Assembly (NCBI GenBank): GCA_008015505.1
Contig: SSFR01000013.1
Span: 1 to 50,220 of the forward strand
DNA: 50,220 nt
Reading direction: 5' to 3'
Origin: Pedobacter sp.
GTDB lineage: Bacteria; Bacteroidota; Bacteroidia; Sphingobacteriales; Sphingobacteriaceae
In this document: positions 27,366-36,334 of the stretch, one piece after another
Layout: each line of letters opens with the position of its first letter
Position numbering within the stretch: the stretch's first letter is position 1
Notes under the pieces: model-generated
Database searches by the model: none
Told to the model about the DNA's origin: nothing
Seen by the model: the letters and a program-made list of their open reading frames with translations, nothing else
Position numbers and translations under genes: made by a program

Positions 27366-27381
27366 CCGAAAATATTTTCGG
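27366..27381. promoter_or_regulatory. 16-bp perfect palindrome upstream of the 120-aa gene
   Basis: CCGAAAATATTTTCGG, a perfect dyad, lies 17 bp upstream of the ATG at 27349. Operator-like; the binding factor is unknown. Confidence 0.4.
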
Positions 27382-27496
27382 GTAGTGCACTGAGATGTAT
27401 GAATTAGCAAAGAGGGATAAAATAAAAATGGTAAGGAAAACTTCGTACTTGCGAAAGCTGAACAAAGTCTACGATTCTGCCCTCATAGTTTTGGGG

Positions 27497-27504
27497 CAAA
27501 GGTA
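27497..27504 (-). promoter_or_regulatory. Bacteroidota -7 promoter box
   Basis: The minus strand reads TACCTTTG, an exact match to the TAnnTTTG consensus of Bacteroidota primary-sigma promoters. It points toward the 120-aa gene, giving a leader of about 140 nt. No good -33 TTG was found at the standard spacing. Confidence 0.4.
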
Positions 27505-27603
27505 GTTAAAATAGACATAAGAAAAATGAGGTGCAAAACGTTGACTTCACTAATTAATAAGTTTGGAAAATAGTTGAAAAACTTGTGCAGCTTCACTAAA
27601 TCC

Positions 27604-28038
27604 TTAATGGGTGACAGGATGGGTATAGTAGAGTGGTGAACCTATGGTTTGAACCATGATTTTGCCATTTTCAATCACGAAAGTATCGGTTCCAAACTGC
27701 TCATCTTCACCCTTTAAGCTGAGGTGCCAAGTGATATAAACAAAGCGGTCAAAGAGAACTGGCGTATCGATGATGTTCTTGCCATTTTCAAAAATGGTGA
27801 ATAGTTGAGAAAACACTTTTCGTATTGCATTAATGCCCTTAAAGGACTGATTATTTAGTACGACCACCGAATTTTCCGTATAATCTGAGACGATCGCATC
27901 TAGAGACTTTGTTTGCCAGGCATCTATGTGATGTTTCCAAACCTCTGCCGTTGTCTGCGCAGACGTGTCCCCAAGGAAGCTTAAGCTAAACAACAACACC
28001 AAAGCCCATTTATTCTGAAAAAACTTTAACATAATCAA
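27604..28038 (-). CDS. Exported SnoaL/NTF2-like protein
   Basis: A 144-aa protein with a signal peptide (hydrophobic ALVLLFSLSFLG, cleavage after DTSAQ). The mature part has the SnoaL/NTF2-like pattern: an initial helix with WKHHIDAWQTKSLDAIVSDY, then YTENSVVVLNNQSFKGINAI and VFSQLF, then beta strands (VYITWHLSL, GTDTFVIENGKIMVQ). Such proteins are small cone-shaped binding or enzymatic domains, and the substrate is not evident. It is a single gene; a small hairpin lies between it and rlmD. Confidence 0.8.
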   Translation of the reverse strand: MIMLKFFQNKWALVLLFSLSFLGDTSAQTTAEVWKHHIDAWQTKSLDAIVSDYTENSVVVLNNQSFKGINAIRKVFSQLFTIFENGKNIIDTPVLFDRFVYITWHLSLKGEDEQFGTDTFVIENGKIMVQTIGSPLYYTHPVTH

Positions 28039-28057
28039 ACTCTAAAATTTTAAAAGC

Positions 28058-28073
28058 CCGTGTCCATTCACGG
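28058..28073 (-). terminator. Small hairpin between rlmD and the SnoaL-like gene
   Basis: CCGTG-N6-CACGG with T-rich sequence on both sides, about 130 bp downstream of rlmD on the minus strand and 20 bp upstream of the next start. A weak, possibly bidirectional terminator. Confidence 0.4.
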
Positions 28074-28205
28074 TGTTTTTTTAGTAACGTCTAGTTTATT
28101 AAATTATGATAAGTGTTGAGCAGAAAGGCTGGATAGTTTCAGATTCGGGTGCTGGGGGCTCTTATGTCCTCGGCAAGCTCTTTTGATTTGAGTGTACCAT
28201 TAATT

Positions 28206-29627
28206 TTATGCGTAATCGTGTCTTTTTAATACCAGTAAAATCACATTTTCTACATGTTGGGTGTGGGGGAACATGTCTACGGGTCTAATTCGACTAACTG
28301 TATATTTTTCATTGAGGAGCCCGATATCACGTGCCTGAGTGGCTGCATTACAGCTTACGTAAACAATTTTTTGGGCTTCTATTTCTAGTAATCGTTGTAC
28401 AACATCGGTATGCATCCCTGCACGAGGAGGATCTGTAATAATGATATCAGGTTTTCCATGTGTTTGCACAAAATCAACGGTAAGGATATCTTTCATATCG
28501 CCTGCATAAAACCGCGTGTTATGGATATTATTAATTGAGGAGTTGATTTTGGCATCTTCAATAGCTGTAGGAACATATTCGATACCAATTACTGCTTTGA
28601 CACTTGAAGCGATAAAATTAGCAATGGTTCCGGCACCAGTATAGAGATCGTATACTATTTCATTACCCTGAAAACTGGCAAATTCCTTAACAATTTGATA
28701 AAGCTCATAGGCTTGATTGGAATTGGTTTGATAAAAAGATTTGGCACTGATTTTAAACTTTAGGCCATCCATTTCTTCAAAAATATGGTCTCTGCCAGAG
28801 AATAGTTCAATTGTTTGGTCAAAAATGGTGTCGTTTTTTTTCTGGTTGATTATATATAATAAGGAAGTGATTTCTGGGAAACGATCTTTAAGGAAATACA
28901 TCATTTGATGAATCTGTTCTTGGGTAGCATAGGCAAAAACCACCACAAGCATGATTTCTCCTGTAGAAGCTATTCGGATGATGAGATTCCGTAAGGCACC
29001 GGTATGATCTTTGAGATTATAAAATGAGAGCCCATTGGTTAAGGCGTAGTCACGTACCTGATTTCGAATCTCGTTAGAAGGACTTTGTTGAAGGTAACAA
29101 TGTTCGATATCTAGAATTTTATCAAATCGGCCTGGAATGTGAAAACCCAAGGCATTCATCTCTAGCTTTTCATTGCTTTGTATATCTTCGTTGGTTAGCC
29201 AACGTTTATCAGAGAAAGTATATTCTAATTTATTTCTGTAGTACTGAGATTTCTTGGAGGGTAAAATTGGTTCTATAGCTGAGGTATCTACTCCACCAAG
29301 ACGCTGTAAGGCATCAACTACGGCTTTTTGTTTGAATTTAAGCTGAGCACTGTAGTCCATGTGCTGCCATTTGCATCCGCCACAGGTTCCAAAATGGGTG
29401 CAAAAGGACTCTGTTCGATGTTCAGAGGGTCGAATGAGACGATGAATTTTACCCTCATAAAACTTTTTTTTCTTTCGTGTTAGCTTTACATCTACAATAT
29501 CACCGGGAATGGCATGGTCGATAAAGACCACTACATCCCCTGATCGACCGACTCCTTTTCCTTCTTCTGCAATATCAATGACCTGAATATCAGGTAAAAA
29601 TGAACTATTTATCGTCCCATGCTTCAT
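28206..29627 (-). CDS. rlmD: 23S rRNA (uracil-C5)-methyltransferase RlmD-like
   Basis: A 473-aa S-adenosylmethionine enzyme of the RumA/TrmA family. It has an N-terminal TRAM domain (VIDIAEEGKGVGRSGDVVVF), the iron-sulfur cysteines in CTHFGTCGGCKWQ, the SAM site DLYTGAGTIANF, TDPPRAGM, and the catalytic Cys in VYVSCNAATQARD. It methylates U1939 or an equivalent uracil in 23S rRNA; the two-gene family makes RlmC/RlmD assignment uncertain. I chose ATG 29627 rather than 29660 because a TACTTTTG promoter box ends 5 nt before it, and MKHGTINSSFLP then leads straight into TRAM. Confidence 0.85.
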   Translation of the reverse strand: MKHGTINSSFLPDIQVIDIAEEGKGVGRSGDVVVFIDHAIPGDIVDVKLTRKKKKFYEGKIHRLIRPSEHRTESFCTHFGTCGGCKWQHMDYSAQLKFKQKAVVDALQRLGGVDTSAIEPILPSKKSQYYRNKLEYTFSDKRWLTNEDIQSNEKLEMNALGFHIPGRFDKILDIEHCYLQQSPSNEIRNQVRDYALTNGLSFYNLKDHTGALRNLIIRIASTGEIMLVVVFAYATQEQIHQMMYFLKDRFPEITSLLYIINQKKNDTIFDQTIELFSGRDHIFEEMDGLKFKISAKSFYQTNSNQAYELYQIVKEFASFQGNEIVYDLYTGAGTIANFIASSVKAVIGIEYVPTAIEDAKINSSINNIHNTRFYAGDMKDILTVDFVQTHGKPDIIITDPPRAGMHTDVVQRLLEIEAQKIVYVSCNAATQARDIGLLNEKYTVSRIRPVDMFPHTQHVENVILLVLKRHDYA

Positions 29628-29632
29628 GAGCG

Positions 29633-29640
29633 CAAAAGTA
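29633..29640 (-). promoter_or_regulatory. Bacteroidota -7 box immediately before rlmD start
   Basis: The minus strand reads TACTTTTG, matching TAnnTTTG, with only 5 nt to the ATG at 29627. If used, the mRNA would be leaderless. No -33 TTG at the usual distance. Confidence 0.4.
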
Positions 29641-29686
29641 GCCAATTTTATTGGATGCACTTTTGTTTCAGATACTTAGAGCCTGT

Positions 29687-31525
29687 TTAAATGAATCCAT
29701 ATAAAGAAGCCCCACGGAGCCCTAAGCGGTCTATTTGTCTCTCGATTAGTGGGTCTTTGACTAAGGGAGGAGCATGATGGGGTTTCATGCGGGCATCAAT
29801 AATTAAAGGCCCCTGACAACCCCAGTGTTTATGCTTGGTAAAGCTGTTAATCCCATGAATATCATGAGATGGATTACTTCGAGTGAAACAAACCCAAACA
29901 AAATTGGATATACTCGCCGCAGTGAATGCAGCATCGTCACATAAAACAAAAAGTGGAATCCCCTCTAGGTTTTTCTCTCGAAGTGATTCGTTTAGCAATG
30001 TGATCTGTTTTTCTGTTTCTTCTGAATTTTGATAGCTTGGAGCTTCAATGGCGATAATTCCAGGTATCACTAGTTTGAAGGCATGAAATGGTCGTGGTAG
30101 TGTAAATTGGTCAGGAAGCTCAGTGTGTAACTTGCGTTTGGGAGTCCCTGTAGCTGCAAAAACCACTTTGGAGCCGGTATTTAAATCAGTTCCACTATAA
30201 TCGAGGGTATCGATGGTAGTTTGGGTGTGAAAATGCAAGTCTCGATTGAAGTCAATTCGCTCTAAAATATGCTCAAGGAAAGCAGAAATATTGTGCACAT
30301 CTAACGACGGATCATCTTGCTTTGCAGCAATAAATAGGTATTTGGCCAAGCTTAATTGGCCTTTCCCTAAAATATGATTGGCAATGGTAAGTAATTCTTG
30401 AGGTTTTTGCTCCTTCATATAAGGGGTGTATCTTTCGCTGCCTATAGCGAAGAGCAGCGGATGAACTCCTGCGGCATCTACAGCATGTATTTGATGCAGG
30501 CCAGGTATTTCATGAGAAATAGCTGTACCACTTAGCTCATGAATTAGTGCTCCAAAACTGGTGTCTTCCTGTGGTGGACGCCCAACTACGGTGAAAGGCC
30601 AGATCGCATCCCTACGGTGATAAACCCGGTGAACATGCATCAATGGAAAAGGATGCTTCAAACTATAATAACCTAAATGATCCCCAAAAGGTCCCTCTAA
30701 TTTATTTTGATGTGGAGATACAGTGCCAGTAATGACAAAATCAGCATCAGATGAAATGCAAAAACCCTCTTCATCATAGAAATACCGAAAACGTCGGTTC
30801 GCTAAAGCTCCAGCAAAAGTCAGTTCTGACATGCCTTCGGGTAAGGGCATCACTGCGGCCACAGTATGTGCGGGGGGACCTCCGATAAAAATGCTCACCT
30901 TTAGTGGCCAATTTTTTGCATTGGCCTTGGTTTGATGAACGCCAATTCCTCGATGTAATTGGTAATGTAGGCCAATTTCTTTGTTCTGTACATAATCATT
31001 TCCACCCAATTGAATGCGATACATCCCTAGGTTTGCATGCCAGATACCAGGCGAGTCAATGTCTTCAGTATAGACTTGTGGTAAGGTGATAAAAGGCCCT
31101 CCATCCATAGGCCAATGCACAATCTGCGGTAAGTCGCTAATTTGACAATGGTTATACGCGATGGGTTTGTGCAGTTTGCTTTTTAGTGGTTGGGCAGCTA
31201 ATGCACATGGAGCTGCAGGAAGATATTTGAAGGGGTGTTTGATTATGCCAAGCGGATCAATTTTGAGATCAATTAATGCTTTAACATGATTGAGAGTATC
31301 CCGAAATATAAATCGAGATCTTTCCAGTGTGCCAAATAGATTAGATATCGCTGGAAATCTGCACCCTTTGATATGTTCAAAAAATAAGGCGGGGCCTTTA
31401 TTTTCATGTACACGCAAATGAATGGCAGGCATTTCCAAATAGGGATCGACTTCTTCTTTGATTCGAACTAGTTGACCATGTTTTTCAAGGTCAAGCATGC
31501 AGGTTGCTAAACTGGAATAAGCCAT
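29687..31525 (-). CDS. UbiD-family (prenylated-FMN) decarboxylase
   Basis: A 612-aa UbiD-fold enzyme, longer than E. coli UbiD and similar to the menaquinone-pathway type common in Bacteroidota. Visible family segments: NLFGTLERSRFIFRDTL, DGGPFITLPQVYTEDIDSPG, LGMYRIQLGGNDY, LHYQLHRGIGVHQ, IFIGGPPAHTVAAVMPLPEG, and DFVITGTVSPHQNKLEGPFG, DHLGYYS with the Glu/Asp of the active site. It needs prenylated FMN made by UbiX, which is not in the window. It probably acts in quinone synthesis (inferred). It lies upstream of rlmD on the same strand with a 60-bp gap. Confidence 0.85.
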   Translation of the reverse strand: MAYSSLATCMLDLEKHGQLVRIKEEVDPYLEMPAIHLRVHENKGPALFFEHIKGCRFPAISNLFGTLERSRFIFRDTLNHVKALIDLKIDPLGIIKHPFKYLPAAPCALAAQPLKSKLHKPIAYNHCQISDLPQIVHWPMDGGPFITLPQVYTEDIDSPGIWHANLGMYRIQLGGNDYVQNKEIGLHYQLHRGIGVHQTKANAKNWPLKVSIFIGGPPAHTVAAVMPLPEGMSELTFAGALANRRFRYFYDEEGFCISSDADFVITGTVSPHQNKLEGPFGDHLGYYSLKHPFPLMHVHRVYHRRDAIWPFTVVGRPPQEDTSFGALIHELSGTAISHEIPGLHQIHAVDAAGVHPLLFAIGSERYTPYMKEQKPQELLTIANHILGKGQLSLAKYLFIAAKQDDPSLDVHNISAFLEHILERIDFNRDLHFHTQTTIDTLDYSGTDLNTGSKVVFAATGTPKRKLHTELPDQFTLPRPFHAFKLVIPGIIAIEAPSYQNSEETEKQITLLNESLREKNLEGIPLFVLCDDAAFTAASISNFVWVCFTRSNPSHDIHGINSFTKHKHWGCQGPLIIDARMKPHHAPPLVKDPLIERQIDRLGLRGASLYGFI

Positions 31526-31593
31526 GGAGGTAATTTCGTAATAAATGACGCTGCACTGAAAACAACAATATCCCGTACTTTTTAATCCAAAGT

Positions 31594-31627
31594 ACCCTCT
31601 CCAAGGGAGAGGGTTGGGGTGAGGCTC
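31594..31627. repeat. Short palindromic intergenic repeat, copy 3
   Basis: ACCCTCTCCAAGGGAGAGGG, then TTGGGGTGAGG. The hairpin abuts the stop codon of the sugar transporter and may terminate it. Related to copies at 12770 and 14303. Confidence 0.65.
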
Positions 31628-33243
31628 TAATGAACTGTTACTTCTGTATTTTCAAAATGTATATTTTGTTTTTTAAGTATTTGTCTTACTTTCCAGGCAA
31701 AGAAAGCCAAGTAAGCAAAACATAGCACAGGGATGATATATGAGTTGTGGATATCTGTTAGATCAGCTAAACCGCCTTGTAGTGGGGGGATAATGGCTCC
31801 ACCTAAGATCATCATGATTAAGAATGCTGAACCCTGACTGGTGAATTTTCCCAAACCTGTAATGGAGAGGGCAAAAATACAAGGCCACATGATAGAACAA
31901 ACTAATCCACCACTGATGAATGCAAAAAGGCCAATGTTTCCTGTGGATAATAAACCGATGATCATCGCAATAACACCTAATATTCCTAAAATCATCAAGA
32001 GTTTGGCTGGTTTTTCTTGAGCCATTAAGTTAGCCAGAATTAAAACCACGATACAAACAGCGTATATATAAAGATCGTTTACTTGATGTCCACTTAGCCG
32101 GTTTGCAATAAGTACGACACCAAAAGCGACAAAAGGTACGACTATAGTTAAAATGGTTTTAGTCGATTTCTTTAGATTGAAAACTGAAATTCCACCGGTC
32201 CAGCGGCCGATCATTAAGCTACCCCAATACAAGGAAATGTAATGTGATATTTGTGATTCATTTAGTCCGCCAAATTGAGGCGTTTTGAGTAATGCACCCA
32301 TATTACTTTGTATCGCTACTTCTACACCCACATACACGAAAATGGCAATCATTCCTAAAACGAGTTGAGGGTATTTCATGGCGCCCCAGCCAGCATTATT
32401 TTTTTGTGCGGAATGGTTCGCTGAAAATAAGATGCCAATAACGCTAATTAAGGCTATTGTTAACAAGATGATACTGGTATAGGCTCCAAATAGTTCTGGT
32501 AAAGAATTGCCTATGATCGTTAAGGTAATAATCATTCCAGTGATCATTAGCATGGTCCGGGTTGCTTTGCCAGATTTTTCAAATCCTTCATCTGAAGTAA
32601 CCCGAGGCATTTTAACCACAGCAAATATGCCGGCTACCAGTAAAAAGACCCCCCCTAAAATGAGGTAGAGGCTATTAATAGAACTAATGGGGGCATTCGT
32701 TACTTGCTCTTGCGTAGCTACCACAGTTCCGAATAAAACCAAAGTAACAATAATGGGGCCTACGGTAGTTCCCAATGAGTTTACTCCACCAGCTAGGCTT
32801 AAACGATGCGCTCCAGTAGCGGGGTCACCTAATGCAATGGCAAATGGATTTGCCGCAGTTTGTTGAAGTGAAAAACCTAAGGCAATCACAAAGAATGAAG
32901 CAAGAATGAGCATGTATTCTCCTGAATTTACAGCAGGAATCATACAAAGTGCTCCAATTACGGAAATGATTAATCCATAAATAATCCCATTTTTAAAACC
33001 AATTCGATTCAATATGTCGTATCCCATACCTGTTGAGATTAGATAAAGAATTAGGGATCCAATAAAATAAGCCCCATAAAAAGCAGAGTCAACTAGCTGA
33101 GATTCAAATTGAGTGAGTTGAAAATGAGTTTTACAAAATGGGATAAAAATCCCGTTTGAAGCTGCTAGAAAGCCCCAGAAAAAAAATACCATGACCAGAG
33201 TATATAGTGCCGAACCATAGTTTTTTTGTTCAATTTGTTTCAT
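31627..33243 (-). CDS. FucP/GluP-type sugar:proton MFS transporter
   Basis: A 538-aa, 12-segment inner-membrane permease of the fucose/glucose-galactose symporter group. The N-terminus ([20 protein letters not shown], then [20 protein letters not shown]) and the segment [16 protein letters not shown] are characteristic. It has a longer central region than FucP. The final cytoplasmic tail is short and charged. It imports a hexose or fucose with protons; the actual sugar is unknown. It is a single gene read toward the UbiD gene, with a palindromic repeat at its stop and a hairpin element upstream of its promoter region. Confidence 0.88.
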   Translation of the reverse strand: MKQIEQKNYGSALYTLVMVFFFWGFLAASNGIFIPFCKTHFQLTQFESQLVDSAFYGAYFIGSLILYLISTGMGYDILNRIGFKNGIIYGLIISVIGALCMIPAVNSGEYMLILASFFVIALGFSLQQTAANPFAIALGDPATGAHRLSLAGGVNSLGTTVGPIIVTLVLFGTVVATQEQVTNAPISSINSLYLILGGVFLLVAGIFAVVKMPRVTSDEGFEKSGKATRTMLMITGMIITLTIIGNSLPELFGAYTSIILLTIALISVIGILFSANHSAQKNNAGWGAMKYPQLVLGMIAIFVYVGVEVAIQSNMGALLKTPQFGGLNESQISHYISLYWGSLMIGRWTGGISVFNLKKSTKTILTIVVPFVAFGVVLIANRLSGHQVNDLYIYAVCIVVLILANLMAQEKPAKLLMILGILGVIAMIIGLLSTGNIGLFAFISGGLVCSIMWPCIFALSITGLGKFTSQGSAFLIMMILGGAIIPPLQGGLADLTDIHNSYIIPVLCFAYLAFFAWKVRQILKKQNIHFENTEVTVH

Positions 33244-33378
33244 CTTTTTAGATTTTAATTTGAAAATTTGGCCGAACTTAATTGAAATTTATTATATCTC
33301 TAAACATTTTGTGTATTTGTCGCAATAATAAAGGGCTAAGCGATATCAGTTTTAGAACATTAATTTGCATATTCGCTG

Positions 33379-33535
33379 AGCCTGTCTAAAGTTTATTTTA
33401 AGAAGCTATTGTCGGTTATTTTTGAGCGAAATTAGGCGGACTTTTTCGCAATAGTGGGAGACTATTGCGAAAAATCCAACTAAATTACAGCCAAAAAGAA
33501 CCAAAACAATGAAATAAAATAAACTTTAGATTGGC
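33379..33535. repeat. MITE-like hairpin element, copy 2
   Basis: A 157-bp relative of 24694-24852, about 85% identical by eye. Terminal repeats match with two mismatches (AGCCTGTC versus the other end reading GCCAATC). The internal loop GCAATAG-TGGGAGA-CTATTGC is unchanged, but the flanking stem is TTTTTC / GAAAAA instead of TTTTGGA / TCCAAAA, so paired bases changed together. It lies in the divergent spacer between the sugar transporter and the LysE-type gene. Confidence 0.8.
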
Positions 33536-33563
33536 GCTAAAATATAGTGGAACTTTTGTAAAA

Positions 33564-34193
33564 ATGATCGAAATAATTTTATCAGGTATAGGGTTGGGTT
33601 TGGTGCTTTCTATTGTGGGGGGGCCTGTATTTTTTGTTTTGATCAAAACGAGCATTGAGAAAGGGTTTTATGCGGGTCTTTCTTTTGCTTCGGGTGTTTT
33701 GCTGAGTGATATTATTTTTGTCGCTTTGGTGATCTATGGGTCGTCTTATTTGGCATTGGAAAATCAATATCGTTTACCTATTGGTATTGTTGGGAGTGCA
33801 ATTTTATTTACTATCGGGACCTATTATCTGTTCAAAAAACCGGTAATTAATTACGAAGATAAATCCTCAAAACGTCATAATACAGGTTATTTTCTAAAAG
33901 GGTTCTTCATGTGTATTTTTAATCCAGCTGTGTTGTTGTACTGGGTTAGTGTTGCTGGTGGAGCTATTTCTGTCACGGGAAAGTTTGATCTAAAAGAAGT
34001 TATCCCCTTTTTGGTTTCTATTCTAGTGACGCAATTCAGTTTAGATGTGACTAAAGCATATTATGCCAATAAGTTGCGCTACCGGATTAAAGAGCATATC
34101 ATCTCAAAATTCAATAAAGTGGCGGGGGTATTGGTGATTATTTTTGCTATTCGGATGATCTTGAGCTTGATTCTTGGCCATTCTCTGATTTGA
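33564..34193 (+). CDS. LysE-family exporter
   Basis: A 209-aa membrane protein with about six transmembrane segments of the LysE/RhtB superfamily, which exports amino acids. The start ATG 33564 gives MIEIILSGIGLGLVLSIVGG with the family's GP(V)FF motif; upstream frame would run into the hairpin element. Key segments: GLGLVLSIVGGPVFFVLIKT, FASGVLLSDIIF, FLKGFFMCIFNPAVLLYWVS with the conserved N-P. The exported substrate is unknown. It is a single gene. Confidence 0.85.
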   Translation: MIEIILSGIGLGLVLSIVGGPVFFVLIKTSIEKGFYAGLSFASGVLLSDIIFVALVIYGSSYLALENQYRLPIGIVGSAILFTIGTYYLFKKPVINYEDKSSKRHNTGYFLKGFFMCIFNPAVLLYWVSVAGGAISVTGKFDLKEVIPFLVSILVTQFSLDVTKAYYANKLRYRIKEHIISKFNKVAGVLVIIFAIRMILSLILGHSLI

Positions 34194-34377
34194 TTCTTTT
34201 CTTTAACCTCCTTCATATTTTTCTTTCTATACAATAATTGTTAGATACTTTTTCTTCCCGATCCCATCCAATGGAGGATAGGCTTCAGTTAAATGGGTTG
34301 AAGTAAATCTATTTTTAGCTCAATGGTGATAATTTTTTCATTAATTGAAATTTAATTTATTTTTTAAATAAAATTTG

Positions 34378-34392
34378 TTAATTTAATATGTT
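34378..34392 (+). promoter_or_regulatory. Shared AT-rich motif upstream of T9SS type-B gene
   Basis: TTAATTTAATATGTT ends 59 bp before the start. TTAACTTAATATGT occurs at the same distance (54 bp) before the adhesin at 46790. May be a common promoter element. Confidence 0.3.
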
Positions 34393-34451
34393 GGTAATAT
34401 TTCTTTAGGTAAACAATAATTAGATGAGGAGAAATTTTATTAGAAAAAACT

Positions 34452-35435
34452 ATGAAGCATTATTACCCTTTGTTAGTGATTTTAGCAAAAGTCAAGAAAT
34501 TAATCTGGTTGTGCTGGAATAATATGGTTACACTTATATCAGTCATTGGGCGAGCTGTTCTTGTAGATGGATGGCGTGGCTTTAAGGAACAAGCTAGGCA
34601 AGATCAAAATGGCGAGAAGTTATGCTCGGGGCTATCGTATGGGGTGAAGCAGCAGCTGATAGTATTTCAATGGGCTTTAACTTTTTTCGTATTATTAAGT
34701 AGTACAGTTACTTGGGCGCATATTAATGCTAAGCTTTTGGTTCTTCAAGGAACGAATGCAGAACTAGGTTCAGTGACTTCAAGTACGAATATTATAGATA
34801 AAACAGCTACTAATCCGCATATTTTGGTTATTACCATTGGAGATGGTACGATTTATTACAATGGGTCGGTATCTATTTCTGTGTCATTACCGGTAGGGGT
34901 AACAGCAGCAGAGCCTATTAAAGTTTCTTTGGTTAGGGGTGCAGGCAGTAATTTGGGCGATGTACCTATTCCGACGTTTCCGACTTCTGTTTCAATTCCG
35001 AAGAATAGTAATGTAGGGTACTTCAATGTGAGTGGAATTAACACAAGTGATGCTCCAGCAACTTTAGTTTTAGAAGGTTCAGGAAGTGGATTTAAGTTTA
35101 ATCCGGGTACGATTACCATTTTTAATAAGCGGATACAAGAGTTTATGTCTATTTCGGCTAATGGGGATGGGATACATGACTATTCGGAGATAAATAATAT
35201 TGAAAAGTATCCGGATAACGAGGTCGATATTGTTGACCGTTGGGGAGTTTTGGTATGGCGGGCTAAGAGATATAATAATCGGGATATCAAATTCATTGGT
35301 AAAAGTAATCAGGGGCATCCTAGCAAGTTATCAGACGATATTTATTACTATGTGATTCGATTCTACGATGAAAATGGGGAGTTGAATATCTTCAAGGGTT
35401 CTTTGCAGCTCAAATCTGGCATATCAGAGCATTAA
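34452..35435 (+). CDS. Small T9SS substrate with type-B (gliding-motility-type) C-terminal domain
   Basis: A 327-aa protein. The N-terminus is unusual: about 70 residues of mixed charge with WRGFKEQ before the hydrophobic signal core (ALTFFVLLSSTVTWAHI). A beta-rich middle (TIYYNGSVSISVSLPVG) resembles a short Ig-like or calx-beta-type domain. The C-terminal ~85 residues begin SANGDGIHDYSEINNIEKYP and contain VDIVDRWGVLVWRAKRYNN and LSDDIYYYVIRF, the hallmark of the gliding-motility-associated / T9SS type-B sorting domain. Probably secreted and surface-held; role unknown. No gld or por gene is nearby. Confidence 0.85.
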   Translation: MKHYYPLLVILAKVKKLIWLCWNNMVTLISVIGRAVLVDGWRGFKEQARQDQNGEKLCSGLSYGVKQQLIVFQWALTFFVLLSSTVTWAHINAKLLVLQGTNAELGSVTSSTNIIDKTATNPHILVITIGDGTIYYNGSVSISVSLPVGVTAAEPIKVSLVRGAGSNLGDVPIPTFPTSVSIPKNSNVGYFNVSGINTSDAPATLVLEGSGSGFKFNPGTITIFNKRIQEFMSISANGDGIHDYSEINNIEKYPDNEVDIVDRWGVLVWRAKRYNNRDIKFIGKSNQGHPSKLSDDIYYYVIRFYDENGELNIFKGSLQLKSGISEH

Positions 35436-35446
35436 ATAGAGATATT

Positions 35447-36316
35447 TTATAACACTTGAGAAAGCGTCTCCGTGGACTGGATGTTTGTGATGAATTTTGC
35501 TAATCTTTCTGTAGGTCGGTGTAGTATTTGGCCTATGTTGATTCTGTTAGCTAGGCATACTGTATGAAGTATATCTTTAAAATAATAGGCAATCGATCCA
35601 GTAAAGTGACAAGGATATTGATTATAGTTATCAAAGCATCGAATATTGGTGTTGATAAATTTTTCAAAGCCACTGTAAATCAGATGTTGAATATATGGAG
35701 CGTCGAGATGTTGGCTCATAAATGGGGCGAATGAACCTAGGTAAGAACTGGGTGAGCTTTCTTGATAAACGTGTCTAACAATAATTTCTTTATTTAAATG
35801 GTATGTATTGCCAAATGACCTACGAAGCCTTGAGGGCATAGTCCCATATAAAAAATCTTTGATTAGTTTTTTTCCAAAAAAGGCGCCAGAGCCCTCATCC
35901 CCCAAGATATAGCCAAGACCAAATTTACTCGGATATGTATTTGATCCATCGAAATAAACGCTGTTAGATCCTGTTCCTAGGATGCAGCTTATTCCCTTGG
36001 TGTGGCCACAAGTTGCGTACGATACACCCAAAATATCTTGTTCGACATTAATAAAAGCATTTCTGAATAGGGCTGACAAGGCATTTGAAATTCTTTCTCG
36101 GAGATCTGGACTTAAACAGCCGGCACCAAAGAAGTGCGTTTCCGTGACTTTATCCTGAATTTGCTGTATTGTTGGATGATGTTGCAGTAGTTTGATGATA
36201 TCCTTTTCGTTCAGGAAAAAGGGATTTAATCCATTGGTTCTGAAACTAATTGTTTCAGGATGGGATTGTAATATCCAGTCCGCTTTAGAAGATCCACTGT
36301 AAGCAACTAAAATCAT
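35447..36316 (-). CDS. BadF/BadG-type ATPase, N-acetylglucosamine-kinase-like
   Basis: A 289-aa ASKHA-fold kinase. The phosphate-1 motif is YSGSSKADW (residues 5-13), the phosphate-2 motif ILGTGSNS, and the adenosine-side GYILGDEGSGAFFGKKL is typical of GlcNAc kinases of the BadF/BadG family. Likely phosphorylates an amino sugar from cell-wall recycling; the substrate is inferred. Nineteen bp downstream of the S4 gene on the same strand, possibly one transcript. Confidence 0.85.
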   Translation of the reverse strand: MILVAYSGSSKADWILQSHPETISFRTNGLNPFFLNEKDIIKLLQHHPTIQQIQDKVTETHFFGAGCLSPDLRERISNALSALFRNAFINVEQDILGVSYATCGHTKGISCILGTGSNSVYFDGSNTYPSKFGLGYILGDEGSGAFFGKKLIKDFLYGTMPSRLRRSFGNTYHLNKEIIVRHVYQESSPSSYLGSFAPFMSQHLDAPYIQHLIYSGFEKFINTNIRCFDNYNQYPCHFTGSIAYYFKDILHTVCLANRINIGQILHRPTERLAKFITNIQSTETLSQVL

Positions 36317-36334
36317 GTGTTAGTATATTTTTTA

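Noticed and set aside
28105..28185. Frame of about 26 codons on the plus strand between rlmD and the SnoaL-like gene
   Set aside because: No promoter, no SD and no recognisable composition; treated as chance.
29683..29696. GAGCCTGTTTAAA resembling the outer end of the hairpin element
   Set aside because: Only about 12 bases match and no second arm follows; too short to call a solo end.
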